A DNA stretch of 37,984 bases from Lactobacillus agrestimuris (GCF_943193025.1 NZ_CALPCQ010000018.1:1-37984); one strand, 5' to 3'. Numbered from the stretch's first letter, positions 17,063 to 27,537 are shown. Numbers and translations: made by a program. The notes: generated from the letters alone by a model not told the origin.

Positions 17063-17605
17063 TTACTTTGCAAAAGGCATACCAAATTGACCTAAAAGTT
17101 CACGAGCTTCTTCATCAGTGTTGGCAGTAGTAACAATAACAATGTCCAAACCTCTAGTACGATTTACCTTATCGAAATCGATTTCAGGGAAAATCAATTG
17201 TTCCTTAACACCTAAAGTGTAGTTACCACGTCCATCAAATGAACGAGCTGAGACACCACGGAAGTCACGAACACGTGGAAGAGAAACATTTACTAACTTG
17301 TATAAGAAGTCGTACATCTTGTCGCCTCTAAGAGTTACCTTAGCACCGATTGACATACCTTCACGTAAACGGAAGTTAGCGATTGACTTCTTTGCCTTAG
17401 TAATCAAAGGCTTTTGACCAGCGATTAAAGTCAATTCTTCAACTGCTTCATCCAAGTTCTTAGAGTTGGAAACTGCATCACCAACACCCATGTTCAAAAC
17501 GATCTTGTCGATCTTAGGTACTTGCATTACTGATTCGTAATCGAACTTTTCTTCTAATGCAGGAACGATTTTTTCTTTATATTCTTGAGCTAAATAACTT
17601 GCCAT
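17063..17605 (-). CDS. rplE: 50S ribosomal protein L5
   Basis: 180 residues. [40 protein letters not shown] and the C-terminal [20 protein letters not shown] are L5 hallmarks. Binds 5S rRNA with L18 and contacts the 30S head through S13. Full length. Confidence 0.97.
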   Translation of the reverse strand: MASYLAQEYKEKIVPALEEKFDYESVMQVPKIDKIVLNMGVGDAVSNSKNLDEAVEELTLIAGQKPLITKAKKSIANFRLREGMSIGAKVTLRGDKMYDFLYKLVNVSLPRVRDFRGVSARSFDGRGNYTLGVKEQLIFPEIDFDKVNRTRGLDIVIVTTANTDEEARELLGQFGMPFAK

Positions 17606-17619
17606 TTGTGTCCTCCCCT

Positions 17620-17853
17620 CTAGTTCTTATCTGCCTTTGAAATAACCTTAACGTTTGATGCGTGAATTGAACCTTCTGATTCAACAACACCACCATTAGC
17701 GTTAGTTTGAGAAGGTTTTTGGTGTTTCTTGATCATGTTAACGCCTTTAACAACTACACGGTTCTTCTTAACATTAACTGAAAGAACAGTACCTTCTTTA
17801 CCTTTATCTTTACCGGTAATAACTTTTACCTTGTCACCAGTTTTAACAAACAT
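17620..17853 (-). CDS. rplX: 50S ribosomal protein L24
   Basis: 77 residues, short but in the Lactobacillus range. [20 protein letters not shown] is the KOW motif that binds the 5' domain of 23S rRNA early in assembly; [19 protein letters not shown] follows. Located between rplN and rplE. Confidence 0.96.
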   Translation of the reverse strand: MFVKTGDKVKVITGKDKGKEGTVLSVNVKKNRVVVKGVNMIKKHQKPSQTNANGGVVESEGSIHASNVKVISKADKN

Positions 17854-17872
17854 CAGTGCACCTCACTAACAA

Positions 17873-18241
17873 TTATAAAACTTCAGGAGCAAGTGAAACG
17901 ATCTTCATAAAGTCATTTTCACGTAATTCACGTGCAACTGGACCAAAGATACGAGTTCCACGAGGGCTCTTGTCTTCATTAATAATAACGCCAGCATTTT
18001 CGTCGAACTTGATGTATGAACCATCTTCACGACGTGCGCCTGATTTTGTTCTGACAATAACTGCTTTAACTACGTCGCCTTTTTTGACAACGCCACCTGG
18101 TGTTGCTTGTTTAACAGTTGCCACTACAACATCACCAATGTTACCGGTCTTACGTTTTGAACCACCTAAGACTCTAATAACCAAAAGTTCTCTGGCACCT
18201 GAGTTATCAGCAACCTTTAAACGGGATTCGTTTTGAATCAC
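17873..18241 (-). CDS. rplN: 50S ribosomal protein L14
   Basis: 122 residues. [19 protein letters not shown] and the end [20 protein letters not shown] identify L14, part of bridge B8 to the small subunit. The start is GTG at 18239-18241; GGAGG (18250-18254) lies eight bases upstream. Confidence 0.97.
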   Translation of the reverse strand: MIQNESRLKVADNSGARELLVIRVLGGSKRKTGNIGDVVVATVKQATPGGVVKKGDVVKAVIVRTKSGARREDGSYIKFDENAGVIINEDKSPRGTRIFGPVARELRENDFMKIVSLAPEVL

Positions 18242-18273
18242 TGTATAATCCTCCCCTCAGTAAATCCGTAAAA

Positions 18274-18540
18274 TTAAACAGATCTCTTAACAATTTTAAC
18301 TAAACGGAAACGCTTTGTACGAGATAATGGACGGGTTTCCATGATACGAACAGTATCGCCAACTTTAGCTTCATTGTTTTCGTCTTGTGCGTAGTACTTC
18401 TTTGAGTACTTAAAACGCTTGTTATAAACAGGGTGGTTCTTGTAAGTGTCAACAACTACAGTAATAGTCTTGTCCATCTTATCAGAAACAACACGTCCTT
18501 GATATACGTGACGACGATTTCTTTCGTTTGATTCGCTCAA
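18274..18540 (-). CDS. rpsQ: 30S ribosomal protein S17
   Basis: 88 residues forming an OB fold: [20 protein letters not shown] and [19 protein letters not shown] primary 16S rRNA binder of the 5' domain. It begins with TTG at 18538-18540 and has GGGAG eight bases upstream. Confidence 0.96.
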   Translation of the reverse strand: MSESNERNRRHVYQGRVVSDKMDKTITVVVDTYKNHPVYNKRFKYSKKYYAQDENNEAKVGDTVRIMETRPLSRTKRFRLVKIVKRSV

Positions 18541-18558
18541 GTTAATTGCTCCCTTCCA

Positions 18559-18756
18559 TTAATTCTGTTCTAATGCTTTTTCGCTAAGAACTGTCTTAAT
18601 TCTAGCGATATTCTTACGGACTTTGCTCAAGCGTGCGGTATTTTCTAATTGACCCGTTGCTTGTTGGAAACGCAAGTTGAAAAGTTCTTCCTTGTATTGC
18701 TTTTCCTTTTCTAACATTTGATCAGTGGTTAATGATCTGATATCTTTAGCCTTCAT
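18559..18756 (-). CDS. rpmC: 50S ribosomal protein L29
   Basis: 65 residues from the ATG at 18754-18756: [20 protein letters not shown], then [20 protein letters not shown], an antiparallel helical hairpin near the tunnel exit. An upstream in-frame GTG at 18768 lies over the AGGTGG ribosome site and is rejected. The start overlaps the rplP end by 11 bases. Confidence 0.96.
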   Translation of the reverse strand: MKAKDIRSLTTDQMLEKEKQYKEELFNLRFQQATGQLENTARLSKVRKNIARIKTVLSEKALEQN

Positions 18757-19186
18757 TAGAATTGCCACCTACTTCCGAACTTCTAGTCACAAACTTAGTC
18801 TTAATTGGTAACTTGGTTGAAGCAAGTCTTAAAGCTTCACGAGCAACTTCTTCAGGAACGCCACCAATTTCAAACATGATCTTTTCTCTCTTAACTACAG
18901 CTACCCAACCTGCTGGTGCACCTTTACCTGAACCCATACGTACACCAACACCTTTAGCAGTGTATGACTTTTGAGGGAAAATTCTAATCCAAACCTTACC
19001 GCCACGTTTCATGTAACGAGTCATGGCAACACGGGCAGCTTCGATTTGACGGTTAGTGATCCAATGTGATTCAAGGGCTTCTAAACCGTATTCACCAAAG
19101 GCAATATACTTACCACCTTTAGCAGCACCACGCATTTTACCACGGAATTCACGACGGTGTTTTACTCGCTTTGGTACTAAAGGCAT
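18746..19186 (-). CDS. rplP: 50S ribosomal protein L16
   Basis: 146 residues. [20 protein letters not shown] and [20 protein letters not shown] identify L16, which contacts A-site tRNA and is needed for late 50S assembly. Its ATG overlaps the rpsC stop (TAATG) and its end overlaps rpmC, so the trio is tightly coupled. Confidence 0.97.
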   Translation of the reverse strand: MPLVPKRVKHRREFRGKMRGAAKGGKYIAFGEYGLEALESHWITNRQIEAARVAMTRYMKRGGKVWIRIFPQKSYTAKGVGVRMGSGKGAPAGWVAVVKREKIMFEIGGVPEEVAREALRLASTKLPIKTKFVTRSSEVGGNSNEG

Positions 19187-19848
19187 TACTTGTTTCCTCC
19201 CTTCGAAGGCTTGTTCTTACGAGTTGGTAAGACTTCACCACGGTTGATCCATACTTGAACACCAATTTCACCATAAGTAGTGAAAGCATTTACCCAAGCA
19301 TAATCAATGTCAGCTCTTAATGTTTGTAATGGAACACGTCCTTCAGTGTGCCATTCTCTTCTTGCCATGTCGGCACCGTTCAAACGTCCTGAAACTTGAA
19401 CTTTGATACCCTTAGCACCAGCACGCATAGATCTTTGAGTTGCTTGACGCATTGCACGTCTGAAAGCTACACGAGCTTCTAATTGACGAGCAATACTATC
19501 TGCAACTAATTCTGCATCAAGATCTGGCTTCTTAATTTCAACAATATTGATATGAACTTGCTTATCAGTCAAAGCATTTAATTGCTTTCTTAATGCTTCA
19601 ACTTCAGAACCACCTTTACCAATTACCATACCTGGCTTAGCGGTGTGGATTGATACGTTAATTCTGTTAGCTGCACGTTCGATTTCTACAGTAGAAACAG
19701 AGGCATCCTTCAATTTTTCTGAAATGAACTTTCTGATACGAAGGTCTTCATTTAATGTTTCTTTGTATCCTCTGTCAGCATACCATTTTGATTCCCAATC
19801 ACGAATAACGCCGAGACGGAAACCATTAGGGTTAATCTTTTGACCCAT
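19186..19848 (-). CDS. rpsC: 30S ribosomal protein S3
   Basis: 220 residues: [20 protein letters not shown], a KH domain around [19 protein letters not shown] with the GKGG loop, and the C-terminal domain ending [18 protein letters not shown]. Lines the mRNA entry channel with S4 and S5. Located between rplV and rplP. Confidence 0.97.
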   Translation of the reverse strand: MGQKINPNGFRLGVIRDWESKWYADRGYKETLNEDLRIRKFISEKLKDASVSTVEIERAANRINVSIHTAKPGMVIGKGGSEVEALRKQLNALTDKQVHINIVEIKKPDLDAELVADSIARQLEARVAFRRAMRQATQRSMRAGAKGIKVQVSGRLNGADMARREWHTEGRVPLQTLRADIDYAWVNAFTTYGEIGVQVWINRGEVLPTRKNKPSKGGNK

Positions 19849-19861
19849 TAATATACCTCCC

Positions 19862-20215
19862 TTAATCGTTCTTTTCTGAAACTACAACAACTACGTGACT
19901 TGTTCTCTTGTTAATTGGAGAAGCCATACCCTTAGCACGAGGACGGAATCTCTTCAATGTAGCACCTTCGTTTACGTATGCTTCTGATACGTAAAGATTT
20001 GCACTTTCAAGATCGTAGTTGTGTTCTGCGTTAGCAATTGCTGAACGTAAAACTTTTTCAACGATTGGGGAAGCAGCTCTTGGCGTAAATTGTAAGATTG
20101 CTAATGCTTCAGCAACGCTCTTACCACGAATTAAGTCAATAACTAAACGTGCTTTTCTTGGAGCGATGCGAACAGTTCTTGCTTCAGCTTTAGCTGAACT
20201 GATTTGTTCTGCCAT
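19862..20215 (-). CDS. rplV: 50S ribosomal protein L22
   Basis: 117 residues. [20 protein letters not shown] and the tunnel-constriction hairpin around [20 protein letters not shown] are diagnostic. The hairpin has no insertion or deletion of the kind linked to macrolide resistance. Confidence 0.97.
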   Translation of the reverse strand: MAEQISSAKAEARTVRIAPRKARLVIDLIRGKSVAEALAILQFTPRAASPIVEKVLRSAIANAEHNYDLESANLYVSEAYVNEGATLKRFRPRAKGMASPINKRTSHVVVVVSEKND

Positions 20216-20233
20216 TTAGATGTTCTCCTTCCT

Positions 20234-20512
20234 CTACTTAGTTGCCTTATCTTCAGCGGCTTTGTGTCCACGGAAAGTTCTTGTTGGAACAAATTCGCCT
20301 AACTTATGACCAACCATGTCTTCAGTAATGTAAACTGGTACATGTTTTCTACCATCGTAAACAGCTATAGTCAATCCAACAAAGGAAGGGAAAATAGTTG
20401 AACGACGTGACCAAGTCTTAATAACTTGCTTCTTTTCAGTGTCTTGTTGAGCATCAACCTTCTTCAACAAGGATGCGTCAGCAAAAGGACCTTTTTTAAT
20501 ACTACGGCTCAT
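20234..20512 (-). CDS. rpsS: 30S ribosomal protein S19
   Basis: 92 residues: [19 protein letters not shown], then [17 protein letters not shown]. Pairs with S13 in the 30S head. Located between rplB and rplV. Confidence 0.97.
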   Translation of the reverse strand: MSRSIKKGPFADASLLKKVDAQQDTEKKQVIKTWSRRSTIFPSFVGLTIAVYDGRKHVPVYITEDMVGHKLGEFVPTRTFRGHKAAEDKATK

Positions 20513-20530
20513 TAATTAACCCTCCTTCTA

Positions 20531-21367
20531 TTACTTGCTACCCTTACGGTGACGAATAATTAATTTTTCGCTAGACTTCTTAGTGTTACGAGTCTTAACA
20601 CCACGAGATTTCTTACCCCATGGAGTCATTGGTTGTGGACGACCAACAGGTGCCTTACCTTCACCACCACCATGTGGGTGATCATTAGGGTTCATTACAG
20701 AACCACGTGATTGTGGACGCTTGCCCAACCAACGGCTACGGCCGGCTTTACCTAACTTGATCAATGAGTGTTGTTCATTACCAACTACACCGATAGTTGC
20801 ACGGCAAGTTGACAAAATCTTACGAACTTCACCACTTTGCAATCTTACTAAAGTGTAATCACCATCAACACCCAATACTTGAGCTGAGGCACCAGCACTT
20901 CTTGCAATTTGACCACCCTTACCAGGTCTCATTTCAATATTATGAATTTCGGTACCTGTAGGGATATTCTTCAATGGTAATGCGTTACCAGGCTTAATAT
21001 CAACAAGTTCACCTGATTCGATTACTGCACCTACTTCCAAACCCTTTGGTGCCAAGATGTATGCCTTGATACCATCAGTATAATGAAGTAAAGCGATGTT
21101 AGCAGTTCTATTTGGATCGTATTCGATTGCCTTTACGACTGCCTTTGCATTATCCTTGTTACGCTTAAAGTCGATAATACGGTATTTTTGCTTGTGACCA
21201 CCACCACGGTGTCTGCTTGTAATGTGACCGTATGAGTTACGACCTGCAGTCTTTGATTGAGATTCAAGCAAAGTACGTTCTGGCTTGCTCTTAGTAATTT
21301 CAGCAAAGTCAGAAGAAGTCATATTACGGCGACCATTTGTGGTTGGCTTGTAAACTTTAATAGCCAA
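20531..21367 (-). CDS. rplB: 50S ribosomal protein L2
   Basis: 278 residues. The SH3-like and OB-like RNA-binding domains are followed by the conserved [19 protein letters not shown] loop, whose His sits near the peptidyl-transferase centre. The start is TTG at 21365-21367, with AGGAGG (21376-21381) eight bases upstream; the protein then reads [20 protein letters not shown] as in relatives. Confidence 0.97.
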   Translation of the reverse strand: MAIKVYKPTTNGRRNMTSSDFAEITKSKPERTLLESQSKTAGRNSYGHITSRHRGGGHKQKYRIIDFKRNKDNAKAVVKAIEYDPNRTANIALLHYTDGIKAYILAPKGLEVGAVIESGELVDIKPGNALPLKNIPTGTEIHNIEMRPGKGGQIARSAGASAQVLGVDGDYTLVRLQSGEVRKILSTCRATIGVVGNEQHSLIKLGKAGRSRWLGKRPQSRGSVMNPNDHPHGGGEGKAPVGRPQPMTPWGKKSRGVKTRNTKKSSEKLIIRHRKGSK

Positions 21368-21385
21368 TTGACTGACCTCCTATTA

Positions 21386-21685
21386 CTAGTCTTCTTTTTC
21401 TTCGTTTTGGAAAATCTTAATGTCGTTTGAATCGTTAGTTAAAGTAACGATTGCCTTTCTACGACGAGCAGTCTTACCAAAGTAACGACCTACTCGCTTG
21501 TTCTTACCGCGAACATTCATAATGTTTACGCTCTTAACTTTAACATCGAAGATTTCTTCAACAGCATTTCGAACTTGAGTCTTGGTAGCAGTTAAAAGCA
21601 CGTCGAAAGTGTACTTCTTATCATCCATTAAGTTCGTTGACTTTTCAGTAATGACAGGTCTTAATATAATATCGCGTGCGTTCAT
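21386..21685 (-). CDS. rplW: 50S ribosomal protein L23
   Basis: 99 residues: [20 protein letters not shown] and [20 protein letters not shown]. At the tunnel exit it docks signal recognition particle and trigger factor. The ATG overlaps the rplD stop (TAATG). Confidence 0.96.
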   Translation of the reverse strand: MNARDIILRPVITEKSTNLMDDKKYTFDVLLTATKTQVRNAVEEIFDVKVKSVNIMNVRGKNKRVGRYFGKTARRRKAIVTLTNDSNDIKIFQNEEKED

Positions 21686-22302
21686 TAAGCCAAAACCTCC
21701 TCAATCTTCTTAACGGCATCTTGGTCTAAGATTAATTTACCGTAGTTAACTGCATCTTCAACGTTTAAACCGTTAACTGGAACAACCTTAACCTTTGGTA
21801 AGTTCTTAGCAGAAAGTTGTACATTCTTATCGTCTGAAACAACTAATACCTTACCTTCAACCTTTAAGTTGTTTAACATTGACACGAATTCTTTAGTCTT
21901 AGGTGCTGACATAGTCAACTTATCTAAAACAATTAAATCTCCATCAATCAACTTTTGGGAAAGAACTGACTTGATAGCCAAACGACGTTGCTTTCTAGGC
22001 ATTGTGTATGCGTAAGAACGTGGAGTAGGTCCGAATACGATACCACCACCACGCCATTGTGGAGATCTGATAGAACCTTGACGAGCACGACCAGTACCCT
22101 TTTGTCTCCAAGGCTTCTTACCACCACCGCGAACAGCAGATCTATTCTTAACCTTTGAAGTACCTTGACGTTGACCGGCTCTTTGTCTGATGATTGCGTC
22201 AAAAACAACGCTTTCGTTTGGTTCGATGCCAAAGACTTTATCGTTTAAAGCAACTTCACCAGAGTCTTTACCGTTTTGATCAATAACTTTTAAATTAGCC
22301 AT
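21685..22302 (-). CDS. rplD: 50S ribosomal protein L4
   Basis: 205 residues. The tunnel loop region [20 protein letters not shown] with [18 protein letters not shown] is typical and carries no macrolide-type insertion. In E. coli L4 represses its own operon by binding the S10 leader; the long structured leader before rpsJ makes a similar role possible here. Confidence 0.97.
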   Translation of the reverse strand: MANLKVIDQNGKDSGEVALNDKVFGIEPNESVVFDAIIRQRAGQRQGTSKVKNRSAVRGGGKKPWRQKGTGRARQGSIRSPQWRGGGIVFGPTPRSYAYTMPRKQRRLAIKSVLSQKLIDGDLIVLDKLTMSAPKTKEFVSMLNNLKVEGKVLVVSDDKNVQLSAKNLPKVKVVPVNGLNVEDAVNYGKLILDQDAVKKIEEVLA

Positions 22303-22316
22303 TCTAGTCCTCCTTC

Positions 22317-22955
22317 CTACTTATCAGCCTTTTGAGCTTTTGCAGCAGACTTAACAACGATTAATGAGTTCTTGGCACCTGGAACGTTACCCTTAATCAT
22401 TAAAACATTCTTATCAGCTACAACTTTTTCTACAACTAAGTTTTCAATAGTAACAGTCTTTACACCCATGTGACCTGGTAATCTCTTACCCTTTGGTACA
22501 CGGTTAATGATTGAACCCATTGAACCAGGAATTCTGTGGTATCTTGAACCGTGAGTTTCTGGTCCTCTTGATTGGCCCCAACGTTTAATGTTACCTTGGT
22601 ATCCATGACCTCTTGTAGTACCAGTAACGTCTACGACGTCACCTTCCTTGAATGTATCCACAGTAACTTCTGAGCCAACTTCGTAGTCCTTAAGCTCAAC
22701 ACCGCGGATTTCCCGAATGAAGCGCTTAGGTGAAGTCTTAGCCTTTGCAGCATGACCTTGTTCTGGCTTGTTGCTCAATACTTCACGCTTATCTTGGTAA
22801 CCCAATTGAACTGCTTCGTAACCGTCTGATTCAACAGTCTTAACTTGCATAACTGCGTTAGGAGTTGCTTCAATAACTGTTACAGGAACAAGGGCACCAT
22901 CTTTAGTGAAGATTTGAGTCATACCAACTTTTCTTCCTAAGATTCCTTTGGTCAT
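22317..22955 (-). CDS. rplC: 50S ribosomal protein L3
   Basis: 212 residues: [20 protein letters not shown], then the glycine-rich loop [20 protein letters not shown] reaching the peptidyl-transferase centre, and [20 protein letters not shown]. One of the first proteins to assemble on 23S rRNA. Confidence 0.97.
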   Translation of the reverse strand: MTKGILGRKVGMTQIFTKDGALVPVTVIEATPNAVMQVKTVESDGYEAVQLGYQDKREVLSNKPEQGHAAKAKTSPKRFIREIRGVELKDYEVGSEVTVDTFKEGDVVDVTGTTRGHGYQGNIKRWGQSRGPETHGSRYHRIPGSMGSIINRVPKGKRLPGHMGVKTVTIENLVVEKVVADKNVLMIKGNVPGAKNSLIVVKSAAKAQKADK

Positions 22956-22980
22956 GATTACACCTCTTTCTATCTAAAAA

Positions 22981-23289
22981 TTATAATTTGATTTCGATGT
23001 CTACACCACTTGGAAGATCAAGCTTCATTAATGAATCAACAGTCTTAGGTGTTGGATTCAAAATGTCGATTAAACGCTTGTGAGTGCGCATTTCGAATTG
23101 TTCACGTGAGTCCTTGTTCTTGTGTGGAGAACGAAGAACAGTGAATAAAGTTCTTTCAGTTGGAAGAGGAACTGGACCTGAAATTTCTGCACCAGTTCTC
23201 TTTGCGCTAGCTACGATCTTAGCAGCTGATTCATCGAGAATACCATGTTCGTAAGACTTAAGTCTAATACGAATTGATTGACTTGCCAT
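22981..23289 (-). CDS. rpsJ: 30S ribosomal protein S10 (NusE)
   Basis: 102 residues: [20 protein letters not shown] and [20 protein letters not shown]. Part of the 30S head and, as NusE, a link between ribosome and RNA polymerase. First gene of the 13.5-kb S10-spc-alpha run; preceded by AAGGAGG, a long leader and a strong promoter. Confidence 0.97.
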   Translation of the reverse strand: MASQSIRIRLKSYEHGILDESAAKIVASAKRTGAEISGPVPLPTERTLFTVLRSPHKNKDSREQFEMRTHKRLIDILNPTPKTVDSLMKLDLPSGVDIEIKL

Positions 23290-23446
23290 TAAATTACCTC
23301 CTTAACGTCTTCTTTAAAAGATGACTAGCTCGGCAAAAATTCCCTACACGCCACTGTGGCAATGCAGCCTGGCGTGCCGCAACCTTTTGCGTCGACGCTT
23401 TACAACAAAATCTTGGCATTAAGAGTCTATACTCTCAAATGCACAA
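23290..23446 (-). promoter_or_regulatory. Structured S10-operon leader
   Basis: About 155 bases separate the promoter from rpsJ. A strong helix, CACGCCA (23370-23376 read on the minus strand) with TGGCGTG (23347-23353), encloses a GGC/GCC inner stem. Other elements are an upstream TTGAGAGT/ACTCTTAA hairpin and a GCGTCGACGC palindrome. It is more GC-rich than its surroundings. An L4-responsive leader is the likely role by analogy to other bacteria; no U-run is present inside it. Confidence 0.55.
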
Positions 23447-23451
23447 AGACT

Positions 23452-23480
23452 ATTGTACTTGGTATATCCTTAAATATCAA
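23452..23480 (-). promoter_or_regulatory. Promoter of the S10 operon
   Basis: Minus-strand -35 TTGATA (23475-23480), 17-base spacer, -10 TACAAT (23452-23457). It lies directly after the fusA terminator, so the str and S10 operons appear to be separate units here. Confidence 0.75.
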
Positions 23481-23511
23481 GGGTTTCATGAATCTTTCTA
23501 AATTTTTTTGC

Positions 23512-23582
23512 AAAAAAAAGAACTAACTTTTAAATTAAGAGATGAAATGTTATCATTTCAAAATTTAAAGTAGTTCTTTTTT
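23512..23582 (-). terminator. Long hairpin terminator after fusA
   Basis: AAAAAAGAACTA near 23571-23582 pairs with TAGTTCTTTTTT near 23512-23525. The interior carries a CTTTAAATT/AATTTAAAAG helix and a GAAATG-ATAA-CATTTC hairpin. On the minus strand it ends in a run of eight T. Confidence 0.85.
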
Positions 23583-23603
23583 CATCTAAAGAAGATAAAT
23601 TAA

Positions 23604-25697
23604 TTATTCAGCGTTCCCGCCACGATTCTTAATAATTTCTTCTTGAATTGACTTAGGAGTTGGTGAGTAGTGGTCAAATACCATTGTGAAAGTACCACGA
23701 CCTTGAGTTGATGAACGCAAAGTAGTTGCGTAACCAAACATTTCTGAAAGTGGTACGAATGAGTTGATCACCTTAGCACCTGCTCTATCTTCCATACCTT
23801 CCATAGTACCACGACGAGCAGTAAGTGAACCCATAACATCACCTAAGTAATCTTCTGGAGTAGTTACTTGAACCTTCATGATTGGTTCTAAGATAACTGC
23901 GCCAGCCTTAGGAGCTGCATTCTTCAATGCAAGTGAAGCAGCAACCTTGAAGGCAGCTTCTGATGAATCGACTTCGTGGTAACTACCATCGTAAAGTTTA
24001 GCCTTAACGTCGATCAATGGGTAACCAGCAAGAACACCATTTTGCATAGCTTCTTGTAAACCTTGGTCAACTGAAGGAATGAATTCACGAGGAACAACAC
24101 CACCAACGATAGCGTCTTCAAATTCGTAACCTTTACCTTCTTCATTTGGAGTAAATTCGATCCAAACATCACCATATTGACCTTTACCACCGGATTGACG
24201 AACAAACTTACCTTGAGCCTTAGCTGGCTTGGTGAAAGTTTCACGGTAAGCAACTTGTGGTTCACCGATAGTAGCTTCAACACCGAATTCACGCTTCATA
24301 CGTTCAACTTCGATATCAAGGTGTAATTCACCCATACCAGAAATCAATGTTTGACCAGTTTCTGGGTTAGTTTCAGCACGGAAAGTTGGGTCTTCTTCAG
24401 TAAGCTTTTGTAAAGCAACATCCATCTTATCACGGTCTGCCTTTGACTTAGGTTCAACAGAAACTTGGATAACTGGATCTGGAATTTCCAAACTTTCAAG
24501 AATAAGTGGACGCTTAGGATCAGTTAATGAATCACCAGTAGTAGTGTTCTTCAAACCGATGGCACCAGCGATATCACCTGAGAATACTTCAGGGATTTCA
24601 GTTCTTGAGTTAGCGTGCATTTGAAGCAAACGACCAACACGTTCACGTGAGTTCTTTGATGCGTTCAATACGTATGAACCTGATTCAAGTGAACCAGTGT
24701 AAACACGGATGAAAGTCAAACGACCAACAAATGGGTCAGTAGCGATCTTAAATGCTAAAGCTGCGAATGGTTCGTTATCGTTAGCCTTAAGTTCAACTTC
24801 TTCACCAGTCTTAGGATCGTGAGCAATATATGGCTTAACATCAAGTGGTGATGGTAAGTAATCAACAACACCGTCAAGCATCATTTGAACACCCTTGTTC
24901 TTAAATGCTGAACCAGCGTATACTGGGAAGAACTTCAAGTCGATAGTTGCCTTACGGATAGCGGCCTTCAATTCATCGTTTGAGATTTCTTCACCACCAA
25001 GGTATTTTTCCATGATATCGTCATCAACATCAGCAACTGCTTCAATTAATTCGTTACGACGCTTCATAGCTTCATCCTTGTATTCATCTGGAACTGGAAT
25101 AGTATCCCATTCTGAACCAAGCTTATCTTCATCGTAAACATCAGCAACCATGTTGATCAAGTCGATGACACCTTCAAAAGTATCAGCTGAACCGATTGGC
25201 ATTTGAACTGCATGTGCATTTGCGTTCAAACGTTCACCTAATGACTTAACTGACTTATCGAAGTCAGCACCGATCTTATCCATCTTGTTAACGAAAACAA
25301 TACGAGGAACACCGTAAGTTTCAGCTTGACGCCATACGTTTTCAGTTTGTGGTTCAACACCAGCTTGAGCATCAAGAACAGTTACGGCACCATCAAGAAC
25401 ACGAAGTGAACGTTCTACTTCGATAGTGAAGTCAACGTGTCCTGGGGTATCGATAATGTTAATTCTGTAGTCTTTCCATTGAGCAGTAGTAGCTGCTGAA
25501 GTAATGGTAATACCACGTTCCTTTTCTTCGTCCATCCAGTCCATTTGTGAATCACCTTCGTGAGTTTCACCAATTTTGTGGATCTTACCAGTGTAGTAAA
25601 GGATACGTTCAGTAGTGGTAGTCTTACCCGCATCGATGTGGGCCATGATACCAATGTTACGTGTCTTTTCTAATGGAAATTCACGTTTATTAGCCAT
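23604..25697 (-). CDS. fusA: Translation elongation factor G
   Basis: 697 residues. GTPase that drives ribosome translocation. G1 AHIDAGKTT at residues 19-27, switch [11 protein letters not shown]4 NKMDKIGAD, and domain IV with [15 protein letters not shown]. The ATG at 25697 follows AAGGAG at a rather long spacing of 11 bases. Last gene of the rpsL-rpsG-fusA operon; no tuf gene follows. Confidence 0.98.
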   Translation of the reverse strand: MANKREFPLEKTRNIGIMAHIDAGKTTTTERILYYTGKIHKIGETHEGDSQMDWMDEEKERGITITSAATTAQWKDYRINIIDTPGHVDFTIEVERSLRVLDGAVTVLDAQAGVEPQTENVWRQAETYGVPRIVFVNKMDKIGADFDKSVKSLGERLNANAHAVQMPIGSADTFEGVIDLINMVADVYDEDKLGSEWDTIPVPDEYKDEAMKRRNELIEAVADVDDDIMEKYLGGEEISNDELKAAIRKATIDLKFFPVYAGSAFKNKGVQMMLDGVVDYLPSPLDVKPYIAHDPKTGEEVELKANDNEPFAALAFKIATDPFVGRLTFIRVYTGSLESGSYVLNASKNSRERVGRLLQMHANSRTEIPEVFSGDIAGAIGLKNTTTGDSLTDPKRPLILESLEIPDPVIQVSVEPKSKADRDKMDVALQKLTEEDPTFRAETNPETGQTLISGMGELHLDIEVERMKREFGVEATIGEPQVAYRETFTKPAKAQGKFVRQSGGKGQYGDVWIEFTPNEEGKGYEFEDAIVGGVVPREFIPSVDQGLQEAMQNGVLAGYPLIDVKAKLYDGSYHEVDSSEAAFKVAASLALKNAAPKAGAVILEPIMKVQVTTPEDYLGDVMGSLTARRGTMEGMEDRAGAKVINSFVPLSEMFGYATTLRSSTQGRGTFTMVFDHYSPTPKSIQEEIIKNRGGNAE

Positions 25698-25735
25698 AAA
25701 TAAATTCTCTCCTTAAAATAAAACGAGCAATCAAA

Positions 25736-26206
25736 TTAGAAGCGGTAGTGAGCAAATGCACGGTTAGCTTCAGCCATACGGTGAACATCTTCACGCTTCT
25801 TAACTGATGAACCAGTGTTGTTTGAAGCATCGATAATTTCGTTGGCTAAACGTTCATCCATGGTGTGTTCATTACGTAAACGTGCGTATGAAACAAGCCA
25901 TCTTAAACCTAAAGTAGTTCTTCTTTCTGGACGAACTTCAACTGGGATTTGGTAGTTTGAACCACCGATACGGCGAGCTCTAACTTCCAAAACTGGCATA
26001 ATGTTGTTCATTGCTTCTTCAAAAACTTCAAGTGGTTCCTTACCAGTCTTTTCCTTAACGATATCAAATGCATCGTAAAGAATTGATGATGCCTTTGCTC
26101 TCTTACCATCAAGCATTAAGTGGTTGATCAACTTAGTAACAAGCTTTGAGTTGTAAACTGGATCTGCTAAAACGTCTCTTTTAGCTACGTGACCTTTTCT
26201 AGGCAT
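25736..26206 (-). CDS. rpsG: 30S ribosomal protein S7
   Basis: 156 residues: [20 protein letters not shown], then [20 protein letters not shown] and the end [15 protein letters not shown]. It organises the 30S head and lies at the E site; in E. coli it represses the str operon. Follows rpsL by 15 bases. Confidence 0.97.
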   Translation of the reverse strand: MPRKGHVAKRDVLADPVYNSKLVTKLINHLMLDGKRAKASSILYDAFDIVKEKTGKEPLEVFEEAMNNIMPVLEVRARRIGGSNYQIPVEVRPERRTTLGLRWLVSYARLRNEHTMDERLANEIIDASNNTGSSVKKREDVHRMAEANRAFAHYRF

Positions 26207-26221
26207 TATTTAACTCCTCCT

Positions 26222-26629
26222 TTAACCCTTCTTAGTACCGTACTTAGAACGACTTTGCTTTCTGCCTTCAACACCAGCAGTATCAAGCGCACCACGGATA
26301 ATATGGTAACGTACACCAGGAAGGTCCTTTACACGTCCACCACGAATTAAAACAACTGAGTGTTCTTGTAAGTTGTGGCCTTCACCTGGGATATAAGCAG
26401 TAACTTCGATTAAGTTTGAAAGACGTACACGAGCGTACTTACGTAAAGCTGAGTTAGGCTTCTTTGGTGTCATAGTACCAACACGAGTTGCAACTCCACG
26501 CATTTGTGGTGCTGGGTTGAATACTAATTCTTTCTTCATACTGTTGTAACCGTAGTTCAAAGCTGGTGACTTTGATTTAGTCGTCTTTGAATGACGACCT
26601 TTTCTTACCAATTGGTTAATGGTTGGCAT
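26222..26629 (-). CDS. rpsL: 30S ribosomal protein S12
   Basis: 135 residues from the ATG at 26627-26629, with AGGAGG (26639-26644) nine bases upstream. The frame stays open for 32 more codons but that stretch is the leader. [20 protein letters not shown] is the usual start. Both decoding-site lysines linked to streptomycin resistance, in TPKKPNS and GGRVKDLPG, are the sensitive form. First gene of the str operon. Confidence 0.97.
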   Translation of the reverse strand: MPTINQLVRKGRHSKTTKSKSPALNYGYNSMKKELVFNPAPQMRGVATRVGTMTPKKPNSALRKYARVRLSNLIEVTAYIPGEGHNLQEHSVVLIRGGRVKDLPGVRYHIIRGALDTAGVEGRKQSRSKYGTKKG

Positions 26630-26659
26630 TAAATTTTTCCTCCTAAAAATAACTATTTT

Positions 26660-26698
26660 GTTCACACATCCGGGAGTTTCGTTTTTAGACTCACGAAC
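26660..26698 (-). promoter_or_regulatory. Hairpin in the rpsL leader
   Basis: GTTCGTG (26692-26698) pairs, with three G-U pairs, with TGTGAAC (26660-26666), and AGT/ACT continues the stem. It lies 16 bases before the ribosome site. It may be an S7- or S12-related leader, but I do not recognise a named family. Confidence 0.35.
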
Positions 26699-26723
26699 AT
26701 AATATTCAAAACATACAAACAAC

Positions 26724-26751
26724 ATTGTACTACCTTTTATCGATAAATCAA
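26724..26751 (-). promoter_or_regulatory. Promoter of rpsL-rpsG-fusA
   Basis: Minus-strand -35 TTGATT (26746-26751), 16-base spacer, -10 TACAAT (26724-26729). The divergent prepilin peptidase gene begins 65 bases away, so control regions are shared. Confidence 0.65.
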
Positions 26752-26815
26752 ATACTTTTAAATAAAAAAGGACAAAAAAGAATTTTTTGCGTACTTAATA
26801 ATGGAGGAAGTTATT

Positions 26816-27493
26816 ATGTATAATTTTTTATTTTTAAATTTTTTTATCGGTGCATGTTTAGCATCCCACGCTTGTGTCATCTATGATCGATTTAACACGA
26901 CAGACTTTTTACTTTCGCGCTCACGCTGCTTTAATTGCAATTCAGAGTTAAGTATTCTAGATGAAATTCCGATTATTTCTTTTCTTCTTTTAAGAGGTAA
27001 ATGTCGCTACTGTAAACATGAAATCTCTAGTTCTTTATTTTTATTTGAATTATTTGGAAGTTTCTCATTTGTTTCTGTCGACTTCTTTTCGCAAGACGGA
27101 TTGATTACTGTAATTTTCATTTTCTCGCTCCTTGTAATTGCCATCTTTGATTTTAAGGAACAAGAATTTCCAATAATATTGCTTTTGCTTCCAACCTCTG
27201 TAACTTTGCTTGCTAAAGGCAGTATGATCTTCTCCTATTCATTACTCGATTGGCTTGAATTAATCCCAACACTTCTTTTAATGACTTTTATGGTTCATAG
27301 AAAAAAGCTCGGTAGTGGTGATTTAATCATCTATATGCTGATTGCAGTTTTCTTTAATCCATTATTTGCCAATACCACTCTTTTAGTAGGAAGTAGCTTA
27401 TTAGTTTTACAATACCTATTAAGTCGCAAAAATGAAGCTTATCCCTTTATTCCCTATATATATTTAGGAATGATCTGTTTATTGTTAATTTAA
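26816..27493 (+). CDS. comC: Prepilin peptidase (A24 family, ComC-like)
   Basis: I start at ATG 26816, because GGAGG (26803-26807) is eight bases upstream and the in-frame ATG at 26801 overlaps it; this gives 225 residues. The membrane aspartyl protease cleaves and N-methylates type IV pilin-like precursors of the competence pseudopilus. An N-terminal zinc-ribbon-like domain carries C38, C41, C63 and C66. Catalytic aspartates are D112 in AIFDFKEQEFP and D169 in the GSGD motif. About six to eight membrane helices. It is a plus-strand gene inside the rpoC-rpsL interval, convergent with rpoC. Confidence 0.88.
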   Translation: MYNFLFLNFFIGACLASHACVIYDRFNTTDFLLSRSRCFNCNSELSILDEIPIISFLLLRGKCRYCKHEISSSLFLFELFGSFSFVSVDFFSQDGLITVIFIFSLLVIAIFDFKEQEFPIILLLLPTSVTLLAKGSMIFSYSLLDWLELIPTLLLMTFMVHRKKLGSGDLIIYMLIAVFFNPLFANTTLLVGSSLLVLQYLLSRKNEAYPFIPYIYLGMICLLLI

Positions 27494-27498
27494 GACAC

Positions 27499-27537
27499 AA
27501 AAAAATGCCTCTATCGATTGATAGAAGCATTTTTTCT
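27499..27537. terminator. Bidirectional terminator shared by comC and rpoC
   Basis: AAAAAATGCCTCTATC (27500-27515) pairs with GATAGAAGCATTTTTT (27520-27535) around a 4-base loop. T-runs follow on both strands, serving the convergent comC and rpoC transcripts. Confidence 0.9.

Noticed and set aside
17856..18236. Plus-strand 126-codon open frame
   Set aside because: It lies entirely opposite rplN and has the low-complexity look of a ribosomal-protein shadow; no ribosome site.
21948..22232. Minus-strand 94-codon frame inside rplD
   Set aside because: Alternative frame of a well-identified ribosomal gene.
26222..26629. Possible streptomycin-resistance changes in rpsL
   Set aside because: Both key lysines are present.
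26630..26725. 32-residue N-terminal extension of S12
   Set aside because: The canonical MPTINQL start has a perfect ribosome site; the extension contains the promoter's downstream region and a hairpin.
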